A DNA stretch of 64,000 nt from Pseudomonadota bacterium. Lineage in GTDB: Bacteria > Pseudomonadota > Alphaproteobacteria > UBA8366. A model generated the notes under the pieces. The model saw only the letters and a list, made by a program, of their open reading frames with translations, was not told the origin of the DNA and ran no database searches. Within the stretch, counting starts at the first letter, position 1. The number at the start of each line of letters is the position of its first letter. Below are positions 55,059-64,000 of the stretch, one piece after another. A program made the position numbers and the translations under genes. The stretch lies in assembly GCA_036339585.1 (NCBI GenBank), contig JAYZAS010000018.1, positions 62,001-126,000 of the forward strand. Direction: 5' to 3'.

Positions 55059-56594
55059 TCAGGCAAAAAATCCGTGTAAATACCAACGCAATGAATTACA
55101 CCGTTTATCTCTTCTACCTTCACAAAATAACCAAAATCGACGCCCTTCCTCATCTTCTACGCGCCAATAATCTCTAAGCCCTTTAGCCCAACCTCTGTCA
55201 CAATGCCACCATTCTGGGGCTATTCGTTCTGGCCCTTCTGTCGCGCGCACACTGTACTTGTTCTGACGCCAACGAAATACTTTGGGTGGCTGATAATACG
55301 CAATACCAGTAATACTCTCTACGGGTTCTGGTTGATCTAAAAGAACAAGAGGTCGGATCTGCGTCTCAGGCCAAGACCCGTGCATTTTGCTTTCTGCAAC
55401 TGAAACCTGCCTCACGGCATGATCTGGCAAATGACTAGCTCTTGGCACCAATCTCGTCACATGCTCGAAATTGAGCCGGCTGCCTAACCTATCGAGCAAA
55501 GGTGCGAGAGGAACTATTTCCTCATCCCTCTCGTCGAACAAGACATTAATCTGAGATTCTGTTAGAGGTTCAACAACCTGTGCAGAAAGGATCATAGTCT
55601 CGATTCCAAAGCCAGAGTCTATTTTACTGAGTGGCTCAGCAAAAAGTTTGGCTATACATCTGGCTTCTCTAACCGGCCTTACCGTCCCAACGTGAAGTGT
55701 TTTAGTAGCTCCCTCAACTAGGAATAAATCAAGAATTAATTGCCGCACACCCTGGCTAGCAGATTCTAAAGCTGAACAAATATCTTCCAACAACTGAAGT
55801 AGGCAGGATTCAATATTATCTTTTCGGCTGACCGGCTCGAGAAAAGAGCATTCGGCACGATATTTAGGTAGTGGGCGAAGAGGTGATATGGGCTCTGGCA
55901 TTCGTCCAAGTGCTTGATCCAGCCGCTCGCCAATTACCCTGCCAAACCGCTTCGCCAGAGTAGCACGCGGTAGAGCATAAAGATCACCGATACTCCTAAT
56001 GCCGAGACGAATAAGTTCGACTGATTTCATATTACCAATGCGTAGCGCAATCACGGGTAAAGAGGCCAATGCCGATCGCTGTGCACCAGGAGCAATCAAC
56101 TTTTCTTCGCCCCCATGGTGGGCTATAGCCCAAGCAGCCCCAGGTGTATCAGCAATACTGAAACGCGAAGTGAAACCAAAATTGGTTAAATGCATGATTA
56201 GATCTTTTATCAGAGCCTCCTCGCCGCCTAACAAATGTGCGCAGCCGCTGATATCAAGCCATAAACCGTCACGGCCACAGATCGCGACCCACGGAGTATA
56301 ACGAGTAGCCCAATTCGCTATTCTTTCGAGCATATTAATATCTGCACGTGGGTCTGCCGGCACTATGTTCAAATTGGACTCTAATGCCCTCGCATCAGCA
56401 AGAGACATTCGAGGAGTAACACCACAAGCCAAAGCATCATGACTAGCAGCAGAAACAAAGCAAACACCGTTAATGTACTCCGTGAGAACTATTGGTACTG
56501 GCAATGATTTTTTTGTTTTTGAGGCATACTTTGTTTGACGATGCCAACGTTCCACACTTAGCATCGGAAACCAAAGCGAGAGTATTCGTCGCAT
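55059..56594 (-). CDS. imuB: ImuB, Y-family-like polymerase subunit of the mutasome
   Basis: A 511-residue Y-family DNA polymerase homologue that has lost catalysis in characterised members and acts as a scaffold linking DnaE2 to the beta clamp. Visible are RRILSLWFPMLSVERWHRQ at the N-terminus, LWLDISGCAHLLGGEEAL, the HhH region SIGDLYALPRATLAKRFG, and the C-terminal RPLVLLDQPEPVES and SLRWYLHGFFA. ATG 56594 was chosen because GGAG lies 8-11 nt upstream; ATG 56609 adds five residues. It overlaps imuA by about 125 nt, in a different frame. Confidence 0.94.
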   Translation of the reverse strand: MRRILSLWFPMLSVERWHRQTKYASKTKKSLPVPIVLTEYINGVCFVSAASHDALACGVTPRMSLADARALESNLNIVPADPRADINMLERIANWATRYTPWVAICGRDGLWLDISGCAHLLGGEEALIKDLIMHLTNFGFTSRFSIADTPGAAWAIAHHGGEEKLIAPGAQRSALASLPVIALRIGNMKSVELIRLGIRSIGDLYALPRATLAKRFGRVIGERLDQALGRMPEPISPLRPLPKYRAECSFLEPVSRKDNIESCLLQLLEDICSALESASQGVRQLILDLFLVEGATKTLHVGTVRPVREARCIAKLFAEPLSKIDSGFGIETMILSAQVVEPLTESQINVLFDERDEEIVPLAPLLDRLGSRLNFEHVTRLVPRASHLPDHAVRQVSVAESKMHGSWPETQIRPLVLLDQPEPVESITGIAYYQPPKVFRWRQNKYSVRATEGPERIAPEWWHCDRGWAKGLRDYWRVEDEEGRRFWLFCEGRRDKRCNSLRWYLHGFFA

Positions 56595-57264
56595 TGTCCC
56601 ACTCCACATCCCAAGATCTTTTTTTTGCTACACTCCGACAACGGCAAAGTGATAAACCCCAGTGCGTTTTATTATTCATTGTCCCATTTTTAAGGGTTGG
56701 TAGAGAGTTTACTCGCCAGCGCGTTGTCACCGCACTCGGAGCTACAATCTCTTCAGACAATCCATCGTGCAAAATAAGTCCAATCGTACAACCAGCCTCG
56801 GCTGCCAGTTGTAACCGTCGACTGGCGGTTAACGAAACCGATTTCGACAAACCACCAACTACTAACCCAATGGATTTTTCCCTGAGCCCCTCCTCCATTG
56901 CCCAAAGAATTTCATCTGTTCCTCGGCAACGTGCCATTATAAGGAGTTCCATTTTGACCCCGAATACCAATAATCCAGGGCCGTACAGCATTTTCGAAGA
57001 GTCGCCTTCAACACACCAAAGAATGGGCTTATTACTGCGGCAAGCCTGACCGGCTAAAAATGCTGCAAATCCATTGCCGGAGCTGCCAGTTACCTCGTGC
57101 ACTGCTGATGAAGCGATTCCGCCCTCAGGCAGTGTAGAATCTATTGCTTTCAGCCCTAAAGTTAAAGACTCAGAACGTCGCTTTTTTGGCCGCTCGATCT
57201 TATGGATCCGCGCTTTCAGTGCACGCAAATCTTTTTCCCTAAATACTTTTAAGTTCTTTTCCAT
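56470..57264 (-). CDS. imuA: ImuA, RecA-like mutasome protein
   Basis: A 264-residue RecA/SulA-related protein needed for damage-induced mutagenesis. It has LTLGLKAIDSTLPEGGIASSAVHEVTG-like N-terminal core, a degenerate nucleotide loop GSSGNGFAAFLAG, ILWCVEGDSSKMLYGPGLLVFG and TTRWRV. The last 40 or so residues run into the imuB start region. It heads the SOS cassette. ATG 57264 is 16 nt from the LexA box at 57280-57294, so transcription is probably LexA-repressed. Confidence 0.92.
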   Translation of the reverse strand: MEKNLKVFREKDLRALKARIHKIERPKKRRSESLTLGLKAIDSTLPEGGIASSAVHEVTGSSGNGFAAFLAGQACRSNKPILWCVEGDSSKMLYGPGLLVFGVKMELLIMARCRGTDEILWAMEEGLREKSIGLVVGGLSKSVSLTASRRLQLAAEAGCTIGLILHDGLSEEIVAPSAVTTRWRVNSLPTLKNGTMNNKTHWGLSLCRCRSVAKKRSWDVEWDNATNTLALVSDAKCGTLASSNKVCLKNKKIIASTNSSHGVH

Positions 57265-57279
57265 GGGAGATCAGAATAA

Positions 57280-57294
57280 GAACAAAACATGAAC
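57280..57294 (-). promoter_or_regulatory. LexA box upstream of imuA
   Basis: On the minus strand GTTC-ATGTTTT-GTTC fits the direct-repeat alphaproteobacterial LexA site GTTC-N7-GTTC. Its near edge is 16 nt from the imuA ATG, so repressor binding would cover the promoter or initiation region of the imuA-imuB-dnaE2 operon. This makes the cassette SOS-inducible. Confidence 0.85.
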
Positions 57295-57647
57295 ATTGTC
57301 AAGTGCATGCTAAAAATAAGAGGAAAAATATCCGCCTAATATTTGTGAACTCGAAAATGCTAGATACAGGATAACTCTTTCTACCGAGCACCACTCAAAT
57401 TTAAACTGCGACGTATGCCAAAACTGCACGATGTATAATAATATTCTACGATTATGATTCTAGATTGTGATTACAGCTAAATACGTCGCTTACTTTGTTG
57501 CTCTCAATTGACAGAGAGAAACGTCTGCACATTCCGTATAAAGCTTTAATAATTAATCGTTGTAAAATAAACCAACCCTACTGAAAAAATGGCAGTATTA
57601 TATTCGCAAATCATCGATTACGTTCTTACGTGACTTAGTGACGCAAC
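57295..57647. other. 353-nt gap with no gene recognised
   Basis: The gap lies between imuA (minus) and the RraA-like gene (plus). It is moderately AT-rich. TTGACA at 57509 is followed by TATAAA only 23 nt later, too far for a good sigma-70 promoter. No small gene or RNA was recognised. Confidence 0.4.
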
Positions 57648-57689
57648 GTGATGATCATATATCTGATAATTTTTCATAAGAGTCGGTTC

Positions 57690-58313
57690 ATGCCCTTATC
57701 CACCAAAGACTACGAGCACCTAAAAGAACTACAATCAGGCCATATAAGCGATGCAATGGAAGGTATGGCTTTGCCACGCACCGTACTTCATGGTTACACA
57801 TATCTTGGTCCCTCAGGAAAACGGATGGCGGGCACCGCATTCACTGTTCAACAAATACCAAAACATTTTTCTGCAAATCATACCGATGCCTTGGTAACCC
57901 ACGCACAGGTATCCAGAGAGCTTGCAAGCGAAGGAGAGATTATACTAATTGATGCTGCAGGGCGTACAGATACTGGAACGTGGGGAGAGAACCATTGTAA
58001 CCGGGCAAAGCCACGCGGCGTTTCTGGTGTGGTAATAAATGGAGCAACCCGGGATGCAGACGAAATCAGATTACTTAATTTTCCAGTCTTCTGTAAGGGA
58101 TTTTCGCCAATAAAGAGCCAATGGGACCTCGAAACATTATCGCATAATCAACCAATTAATCTTGATGGCGTTCAAATCCGCCCCGGTGATATTGTATTTG
58201 GGGACACCACCGGTATTTTAGTGATCCCACCTGAGATGAAAGACCCAATCATTTCTGCTGCATTGAAAATAAGAGACACAGAAGCACAATGGACGAATAG
58301 CTCTGAGATTTAG
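57690..58313 (+). CDS. RraA family protein (dimethylmenaquinone methyltransferase-like / HMG aldolase-type)
   Basis: A 207-residue protein of the RraA-like fold. It has the LQSGHISDAMEGMALPR start, GKRMAGTAFTVQQIP, the metal/pyruvate-binding G-x-x-R-D pattern in GATRDADEIRL and the C-terminal GDIVFGDTTGILVIPPEM. Members include RNase E inhibitors and 4-hydroxy-4-methyl-2-oxoglutarate aldolases; context here cannot decide, but the Arg-Asp motif favours an aldolase-like enzyme. The ATG at 57690 was chosen as it begins the conserved region; ATG 57648 would add 14 hydrophobic residues. Confidence 0.85.
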   Translation: MPLSTKDYEHLKELQSGHISDAMEGMALPRTVLHGYTYLGPSGKRMAGTAFTVQQIPKHFSANHTDALVTHAQVSRELASEGEIILIDAAGRTDTGTWGENHCNRAKPRGVSGVVINGATRDADEIRLLNFPVFCKGFSPIKSQWDLETLSHNQPINLDGVQIRPGDIVFGDTTGILVIPPEMKDPIISAALKIRDTEAQWTNSSEI

Positions 58314-58366
58314 AACTGTTTCTCAAGATCTGAGAGTATCGCAGTAATTTTTTAACACCGCAATTT

Positions 58367-59203
58367 CTAGGTTGGTCGATCACCTTCAATTGTGACACGG
58401 TGCATACGCCGTTTGTAACCTGCATAATCAAATAATGCATTATGAAGAACACAACGATTATCCCAAATTACTAATGTATCTGGTTCCCAAACGACACGGC
58501 AGGTGAACGCATCACTGGCCTGATGCTCATAGAGACGTGCCAGCAGTGAGTCGGCGGCTTTTTCTTCCATTCCCTTAATGCTTGTTGTGTGGAGAGAACT
58601 CACAAATAGTGATTTGCGGCTCGTCTCAGGATGCGTGCGGATAATTGGATGGTAGTTTTCCAAGCTCATGTTTTTCTTGTTCCCAGCCTGTTTTATTTGA
58701 CCATATATTTGAGAACGATCCGCCGGCTTTGCGTAGCGCTTATTTGCAGAGTGAACCGCTTGCTGCCCATCCAAAAAACTTCGGGTCTCTCTGTCTAGTG
58801 CGTCATACGCCAGATACATATTGGAAAAAATAGTATCACCCCCGACAGGCGGCAGTTCTTTCGCATACAAAACAGAGCCCAGTGATGGAATTTCCAGATA
58901 TGGAGTATCGGTGTGCCAACCACCACCAAAGTTAACACCATCCTCCGGTCGGGTAATCACTTCGAGAACCTCTGGACAACATTCGAGGCCTTTAAGGAAT
59001 GGATATGGGACAACCGATCCAAAGTAACGTGCAAATCTAACTTGCTGCTTTGGCGTTAGAGCTTGGTTTCGGAATACTAGCACCGATCGGTCTAAAAAAA
59101 TTTGATGAATTTCTTGCACGATGTTTGGAACTAATGGTTTGGCAAGATCAATGCCAAAAATTTCAGCCCCAAGCGCCGGCGCAATATCTTTAGAATATAT
59201 CAC
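58367..59203 (-). CDS. TauD/TfdA family Fe(II)/2-oxoglutarate dioxygenase
   Basis: A 278-residue oxygenase. It has IAPALGAEIFGIDLAKPL near the N-terminus, the iron facial triad His-x-Asp in GGGWHTDTPYLE and distal His in DNRCVLHNALFDY, and the 2-oxoglutarate Arg in RRMHRVTIEG. The family oxidises taurine, alkylsulfonates and related substrates, with sulfite or other release. Substrate unknown. GTG 59203 was chosen because GGGAG lies about 7 nt upstream and the family start follows; a longer frame to 59359 adds no family residues. It converges on the RraA-like gene. Confidence 0.9.
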   Translation of the reverse strand: MIYSKDIAPALGAEIFGIDLAKPLVPNIVQEIHQIFLDRSVLVFRNQALTPKQQVRFARYFGSVVPYPFLKGLECCPEVLEVITRPEDGVNFGGGWHTDTPYLEIPSLGSVLYAKELPPVGGDTIFSNMYLAYDALDRETRSFLDGQQAVHSANKRYAKPADRSQIYGQIKQAGNKKNMSLENYHPIIRTHPETSRKSLFVSSLHTTSIKGMEEKAADSLLARLYEHQASDAFTCRVVWEPDTLVIWDNRCVLHNALFDYAGYKRRMHRVTIEGDRPT

Positions 59204-59484
59204 ATTCAATCTCCCTCTACTGCACGGAATAGCGTACAATATTAAATTGCAGGATGCCATGGACCCACGGGCAACATGGCAAGCACTTGCTAAGCTCGCA
59301 GTAACAGGCCACGTCCCAAAATCCCCGCGACAGTTACTTTCTAGATATTGAAACGACATTCTCTAGATCGTTGAATCCTTCTTAAACCCCCGACAATTTC
59401 TTTTCAGTCTTGAAAGGGTTGTTTTTATCCCGCTTAATATATAACGTAAGTAATTATATTAGCTTTTTTGGTTTAAGATCTTAC

Positions 59485-59775
59485 ATGACTGACATCACAG
59501 GATTAAGCGGCAATGATGCGTTGGATGTGGCTCACACTGGCACAAACAAGCGTGAAACAGATGTGCAGCGTAACGCCGCCAATCAACCCAAACGTTCGAC
59601 CGAAATCCAAAATCAAGAAAACCTTATAACTTCGGGTCAGAGTGAAAGGTTCCAACCGGATGCACGCACAACAAATCAAGTGGAAACAGCGCAAAGTCGT
59701 GAGATTGGTAATGATAATAAGAGTCAGACTGAGGCAAGCCGTACACTGGGCAAAATGGTTGACGTGTTCGCTTAA
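59485..59775 (+). CDS. Small hydrophilic protein, unknown function
   Basis: A 96-residue reading frame from ATG 59485. It has almost no hydrophobic residues and is rich in Asn, Gln, Thr, Glu and Arg (ANQPKRSTEIQNQE; NDNKSQTEASRTLG), so it is probably disordered, with a short apolar tail LGKMVDVFA. No family is recognised. It stands alone between the divergent dioxygenase gene and the convergent RND pump gene. A frame 25 residues longer upstream (59410) is possible but has no good start signal. Confidence 0.55.
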   Translation: MTDITGLSGNDALDVAHTGTNKRETDVQRNAANQPKRSTEIQNQENLITSGQSERFQPDARTTNQVETAQSREIGNDNKSQTEASRTLGKMVDVFA

Positions 59776-59854
59776 CACTCAAATTTTTGGTGTTAGGTCT
59801 AATTAATATTTTTAAAAAATATTTTCTTCCAGGAATGTTAGCAGCCTGCAACCG

Positions 59855-62800
59855 TTAAGAGCTTACCTTATTCTTAGCTCTGTTAACTCGTGAATTTTCA
59901 ACAGTTTGCATTACTATGCTCAGTAATGGCGGTACAATAGCAAGCGTAAGTATCGCAGAAAAAGATAATCCGCCAACAACCACCGAACCCAATCCACGAT
60001 AAATTTCGGATCCTGCACCCGGAAATAAAACAAGCGGTAACATGCCAAAAACGCTGGTGAGGGTTGACATAAAAATGGGACGAATTCTATTGCGGGTGGC
60101 CTCCATAACCGCCTCTTGGCATTCCATTTTTTCTTCACGGTAATGATGCAAAGCCTGATGAACAATTAAGATTGCATTATTAACAACTATGCCAATGAGA
60201 ATGACAAACCCTAGAATTGTCAGCATATCTAGCCGCTGCTCGCTATCAAACAGACGTAAGATGGTAAGTCCCAAAACACCTCCGGCAGCAGCAAGCGGAA
60301 CAGAAAAAACAATAATTAATGGATATACGAAACTTTCGAATAGCACCGCCATTAAAAGGAATACAATGGCTAGAGCTAAAATTAAGTCCCACTTTAATTC
60401 GGCGGCAGTGGCATTTAATTCTTTAGCTGTCCCCGTAAGCTGGAAACGGATTCCCGGCGGTAACCCTTCACCTGTGACTTGCGTAAGCACTTTGTCACGT
60501 ACGATATTTATTGCATCCCCTAGGGCAATATCATTAGCGGGTCGAACCCGCACTGTAATAGCGCGTTGGCGTTCACGATGCCATATAGCGGTAGGACCGG
60601 TAGTGACTTGAACCTTTGCTAAAGATGACACCGGTAAAATTTTTCCGGAACTTACAACGACTGGTAGATTTTGTATCGCTTGAGTGGTGCCAACATCGGT
60701 TTCGGGGCCCATTAGTATTAAATCAATTATTTTGCCACCAACATTAATCTCAGCGATCCTAACTCCATCATTAAAAGCATCAACAGACAGTGCTAAATCT
60801 TTCGTGGATATACCATTGTCAGCAAGGCGAATAGGATCGGGTAATACGCGGATTTCCGGCTCTCCCACCTCAATGCGCGGTCGTGCACGAACTTGCGAGT
60901 TCGGCAGATGTTCTTCTATCACTTCTGAAATACGCTGGGCTACCTGTGAGATATCCTCAAGCACAGGACCTTTTATATCAATGTTGATACTGCGGGTACC
61001 ACCAGCTCTGCGGCCGAAGATTGAAGACTGCCGAAATGTACTTTTCGTCCCAGGCTCGTCTTTCACAGAATCACGGAGTAATGGAACCATTTCTCGCGCA
61101 CGCTCTGGATCCATACCTCTAGCACCAACAATTGTACGTTGCCGAAATGCCAAAAAGAAAAAATATTTCAATTTCGGAGGGCTCTCAACATCAGCATGAG
61201 GCCCAGAAATTGAGGCAAGATTAGGTTTTATTTTTTCTTCCATACGAGTTGCCATCTCAGTGACACTTTTGAGATTGTAACCAGCTGGCGAATAAATATA
61301 ACCAATTACTAAATTTTGATTTCCCTCGGGTAAATATTCCAAAGACGGTAACAGTATCCAGGCAAAAAAAGCGCAAAAACCAGTCACTCCAGCAACCACG
61401 CCGAAAGCGCGGCGGCGGCTTTCAGTTATTTTGTTTGTCAGCTTTAGAACCTCAGCAACAAACCAACGTCCAAAGGCATCGATTAATGGAATTTTATACC
61501 TGCTTCCTTTGCTAGTACCATCATGGGCTAGCAAACGGTTGGAGAGTGAAGGTATCAGAGTGATCGAAACTATGAGTGATAATGTCACCGCGACTGAAAT
61601 TGCAACTGCAATGTCACGAAAAATCTGGCCTGCTGTACGCTCCATTAATAAAAGTGGAATAAACACGGCGACAGTAGTAACAACAGAAACCATAATTGCC
61701 CCCCACACCTGTTTCGCCCCAACAAGGGCTGCAACAGAAGCGGGCTCGCCACGCTGACGTAATCTGTAAATATTTTCAAGAACGACTATCGCGGCATCAA
61801 CCACCATGCCCACCGAAAAAGCAATGCCTGCTAAAGAAACAACATTGATGGAGCGACCAAGTATCGCCATGGCCACAAAGGCGGAAACCACCGAAACCGG
61901 TATAGCGATCCCTATAACCAGGGTTGCTCTTCCTGATCGCAAAAAAAGAAATAAAATACCGACAGCAAATATACCCCCGATCCATATATTCTGCACAACA
62001 AGATTAATCGCAGAGTCAATGTAAACGGTTTCATCATATAATTGCCGAAAGTTTAATCCTTCCTGCTTGGCCGCATCTTCAGCAATCTCTTTGACAGCTT
62101 TCCGGATTCCCTTCATCGTTTCTACAATATTAGAACCAGACTCACGGGTGGCGAACATTGCGATAGCCGGCTCCCCATTGGTACGTATCCGGTGGATGGG
62201 GCTAGAGTATCCAAACTTGATATCTGCAATATCAGAGACTAGTACCCTTGCAGTTCGGCCAGTTTGTTTATCACGCGCAGCACGAAGCACAACACTACCT
62301 ACTTTTTCAGTACTACGAAATTCTCCATCTGTGCGAACCACATAACGCCGTTTTCCCTCCTGCACATCACCAGCTGTAACGGAGATGTTAGCCAGTCGAA
62401 GCTTGGTGAGTATTTCAGGCACAGTAAGTCCATATTGCGCCATTTTCTCAGGCTGTATGATTACCCTCATTTCCAGTGTGCCACCACCGCGCACCCCAAC
62501 AGTCCCAACACCAGGAACGCGTTCGAGACGGTCGCGAATTACATCTTCGGCATAGTCCCCAAAATGGTGTATCGGAGTTGTATTTCCTTCCATACGAGAC
62601 ATGTGAAACCAGGCAATCCTGTCATCATCCTCTCCCGACCGACGCAATTTTGGCTCCTGCGCCTCATTGGGATAGTCACGCACTCTATCGAGACGATTGG
62701 ACACAAGCAGTAAAGCCTTGTCCATATCAGTTCCAATCTCAAACTCCAACTCAATCCTACCACGGGATGTCTCTGCCCTACTTGTAATACGACTTAATCC

Positions 62801-63025
62801 CGGTAGACCTGTCAGCGTTTCTTCTTGCTCGTTGATGATCTCACGCTCCACTTCGGCTGGTGCCGCGCCAGGCCATTGTGTCACTATCGTTATAACGGGC
62901 TTGGTTATATCTGGTGAAAGCTGTATCGGAATCGAACTCAAAGAAGCAACACCAAAAAGAACAACCATGATTACTGCTGCAATCACAGCCATGGGGCGGC
63001 GAATCGCCAATTGGATAATGTCCAT
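59855..63025 (-). CDS. RND efflux transporter permease (AcrB/MexB type)
   Basis: A 1056-residue inner-membrane proton-antiport pump of the HAE family. It has 12 membrane helices in two repeats with the large periplasmic loops. Visible are MAVIAAVIMVVLFGVASLSS at the N-terminus, the proton-relay region GMVVDAAIVVLENIYRLR with Asp-Asp-type acidic residues in the middle, and the C-terminal GIVVNNAILIVHQALHH and GLGSVVVGGL. It forms one operon with the adaptor gene upstream (12-nt gap); no TolC-like channel is in view. Substrates are unknown. Confidence 0.94.
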   Translation of the reverse strand: MDIIQLAIRRPMAVIAAVIMVVLFGVASLSSIPIQLSPDITKPVITIVTQWPGAAPAEVEREIINEQEETLTGLPGLSRITSRAETSRGRIELEFEIGTDMDKALLLVSNRLDRVRDYPNEAQEPKLRRSGEDDDRIAWFHMSRMEGNTTPIHHFGDYAEDVIRDRLERVPGVGTVGVRGGGTLEMRVIIQPEKMAQYGLTVPEILTKLRLANISVTAGDVQEGKRRYVVRTDGEFRSTEKVGSVVLRAARDKQTGRTARVLVSDIADIKFGYSSPIHRIRTNGEPAIAMFATRESGSNIVETMKGIRKAVKEIAEDAAKQEGLNFRQLYDETVYIDSAINLVVQNIWIGGIFAVGILFLFLRSGRATLVIGIAIPVSVVSAFVAMAILGRSINVVSLAGIAFSVGMVVDAAIVVLENIYRLRQRGEPASVAALVGAKQVWGAIMVSVVTTVAVFIPLLLMERTAGQIFRDIAVAISVAVTLSLIVSITLIPSLSNRLLAHDGTSKGSRYKIPLIDAFGRWFVAEVLKLTNKITESRRRAFGVVAGVTGFCAFFAWILLPSLEYLPEGNQNLVIGYIYSPAGYNLKSVTEMATRMEEKIKPNLASISGPHADVESPPKLKYFFFLAFRQRTIVGARGMDPERAREMVPLLRDSVKDEPGTKSTFRQSSIFGRRAGGTRSINIDIKGPVLEDISQVAQRISEVIEEHLPNSQVRARPRIEVGEPEIRVLPDPIRLADNGISTKDLALSVDAFNDGVRIAEINVGGKIIDLILMGPETDVGTTQAIQNLPVVVSSGKILPVSSLAKVQVTTGPTAIWHRERQRAITVRVRPANDIALGDAINIVRDKVLTQVTGEGLPPGIRFQLTGTAKELNATAAELKWDLILALAIVFLLMAVLFESFVYPLIIVFSVPLAAAGGVLGLTILRLFDSEQRLDMLTILGFVILIGIVVNNAILIVHQALHHYREEKMECQEAVMEATRNRIRPIFMSTLTSVFGMLPLVLFPGAGSEIYRGLGSVVVGGLSFSAILTLAIVPPLLSIVMQTVENSRVNRAKNKVSS

Positions 63026-63036
63026 CGACTCCCCCG

Positions 63037-64000
63037 TTATTTTTCTACTATTTTTATTTTCTTGCCAGGCTTGAGCTTCTCATTACCCCTTGTGGCTACA
63101 ATTTCACCATCCTTAAGCCCGGAGATGATGACAAACCGATCGGCAACCGCTTGGCCCAAGTTTATATTGCGACGCCAAGCTTTCCCATCTTTAATGACAT
63201 AAACAAAATATGACTGACCGCTAACGATAATAGCGTCCTTGTGAACAGTCGTCATATCCTTTGATTGAGCAATGGGAACGTCGATGGTAACAGACTGATT
63301 TGCTGCTAGTGACCCGTTAGTAAATCTATCATTGATATCTGGAACTAACCGAACTGATCGCGTACGGGTTGAGGGATCTTCCTCTGGCACTATCGCTCTG
63401 ACCACCGCTTCGCTAAATAATCCATTACCGAAGCGAATTGTCACTTTAGTACCTGGAACGATACCTTTAAGCCGGGATTGAGGAACATTCACCTCAACCT
63501 CAAGGTCAGCGTCATTTACCAAAGTTACGACTGCGTCGCCAACGCGAACGAAGTTTCCGAGTGAAACATGGCGTTCAGCCACAACACCGTCATAAGGCGC
63601 TCGGATATTAGCATAGTTCAAGTCAATTTCGGCCATTCGAAGATTGGCTTTAGCGCTAGAGACTGCGGCTTCTTTTTCCGCTACTTCACTTTCAAACTTC
63701 GTATATTCGTTGCGTTTATCAATCAAACGTGCCCTCGAGAAAGCTGCGGACCCCCTTAGTTTTTTGTTACGCCGCAATTCCTCACCTATCAACTTTAACT
63801 GTGCGCGGGCAGCTCTAAGTGAGCCATCTGCCTCTTTCAGCCTTGCTTCGTTAATCAATTTGGCTGTATCTAGGCGGCTAACATCAAGTTTAGCAAGCAC
63901 CTCCTGGGCTTTAACCCGCGTGCCAACATCTACAAGCACTTCTGCAACTGTACCTCTCACCCGAGCGGCGACAGCACCACGCTGAAGAGCAACAAATCTG
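63037..64000 (-). CDS. RND efflux periplasmic adaptor (HlyD/MFP family), partial
   Basis: The frame is open to the right edge (at least 321 residues), so the N-terminus lies beyond 64000; a GTG at 63960 is internal. It has the lipoyl-half motif VRGTVAEVLVDVGTRVKAQE, a coiled-coil hairpin (LINEARLKEADGSLRAA to EKEAAVSSAKANLRMAE), the second lipoyl half IRAPYDGVVAERHVSLG and the beta-barrel and C-terminal NEKLKPGKKIKIVE parts. It joins the RND pump to an outer-membrane channel. It is upstream of the pump gene on the same strand. Confidence 0.92.
   Translation of the reverse strand, partial: RFVALQRGAVAARVRGTVAEVLVDVGTRVKAQEVLAKLDVSRLDTAKLINEARLKEADGSLRAARAQLKLIGEELRRNKKLRGSAAFSRARLIDKRNEYTKFESEVAEKEAAVSSAKANLRMAEIDLNYANIRAPYDGVVAERHVSLGNFVRVGDAVVTLVNDADLEVEVNVPQSRLKGIVPGTKVTIRFGNGLFSEAVVRAIVPEEDPSTRTRSVRLVPDINDRFTNGSLAANQSVTIDVPIAQSKDMTTVHKDAIIVSGQSYFVYVIKDGKAWRRNINLGQAVADRFVIISGLKDGEIVATRGNEKLKPGKKIKIVEK

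Noticed and set aside
1-64000. tRNA, rRNA, CRISPR arrays, IS elements and prophage
   Set aside because: No T-loop type sequence in intergenic DNA, no regular short repeats, no transposase or integrase frames were seen.

Overview
The window comes from an alphaproteobacterium of moderately low GC content. Several gene neighbourhoods support this. These are amidase - PBP1A - prfB divergent from rne, NDUFA12 - mlaD - DUF2155 beside aat and accBC, clpA - clpS - phasin - D-Ala-D-Ala carboxypeptidase, a mipZ - J-domain pair, a B12-dependent (class II) ribonucleotide reductase, and an imuA - imuB - dnaE2 cassette with a GTTC-N7-GTTC type LexA box. Gene density is high, intergenic gaps are mostly short, and I found no tRNA, rRNA, CRISPR array, insertion sequence or prophage. 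Close assignment is not possible from sequence alone; an uncultured, probably aquatic, Rhodospirillales-like lineage would fit.

Layout. 1-5.2 kb: a partial AsmA/DUF3971 envelope protein divergent from glnE. 5.4-13.5 kb: prfB (with a +1 programmed frameshift), PBP1A and an AMIN-type amidase on the minus strand, then a 635-nt AT-rich gap and rne on the plus strand. 13.5-21 kb: an aminotransferase, a gamma-glutamyltransferase-like lipoprotein, an M48-TPR protease, a DsbA-like thiol oxidoreductase, a maleylacetoacetate isomerase gene carrying two in-frame UGA codons, and an S9 peptidase. 21-26.5 kb: aroQ-accB-accC-aat facing an operon of NDUFA12, three tandem MCE (MlaD) proteins and a DUF2155 protein. 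27-30.8 kb: nrdJ with a strong terminator. 30.9-39.4 kb: esterase, RidA, a FemAB-like acyltransferase, clpA/clpS, a zinc-ribbon methyltransferase, phasin and a SPOR-domain D,D-carboxypeptidase. 39.4-51.8 kb: sugar-nucleotide genes (phosphomannomutase, ugd, galU), J-domain protein, mipZ, a lipoprotein, an SDR enzyme, then asnB, a GT4 glycosyltransferase, an SLC13 permease and a TylF-like methyltransferase, probably part of a surface-polysaccharide locus. 51.8-57.3 kb: the SOS mutasome cassette. 57.6-64 kb: an RraA-like aldolase, a TauD-like dioxygenase, a small unknown protein, and an RND efflux pump with its adaptor, which runs off the right edge.

Most of the window is core cell-envelope, translation and metabolism genes. 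The most unusual observation is the maiA-like gene at 18360-19010. Its frame, start signal and length are intact, but two codons where the family normally has tryptophan (or an aromatic residue) read UGA. UGA is clearly a stop elsewhere in the window, and prfB carries the RF2 autoregulatory UGA frameshift. Other points worth checking are the three tandem MCE genes, the GGT-like protein lacking the canonical nucleophile, and paired TGC/GCA palindromes upstream of the phasin gene.
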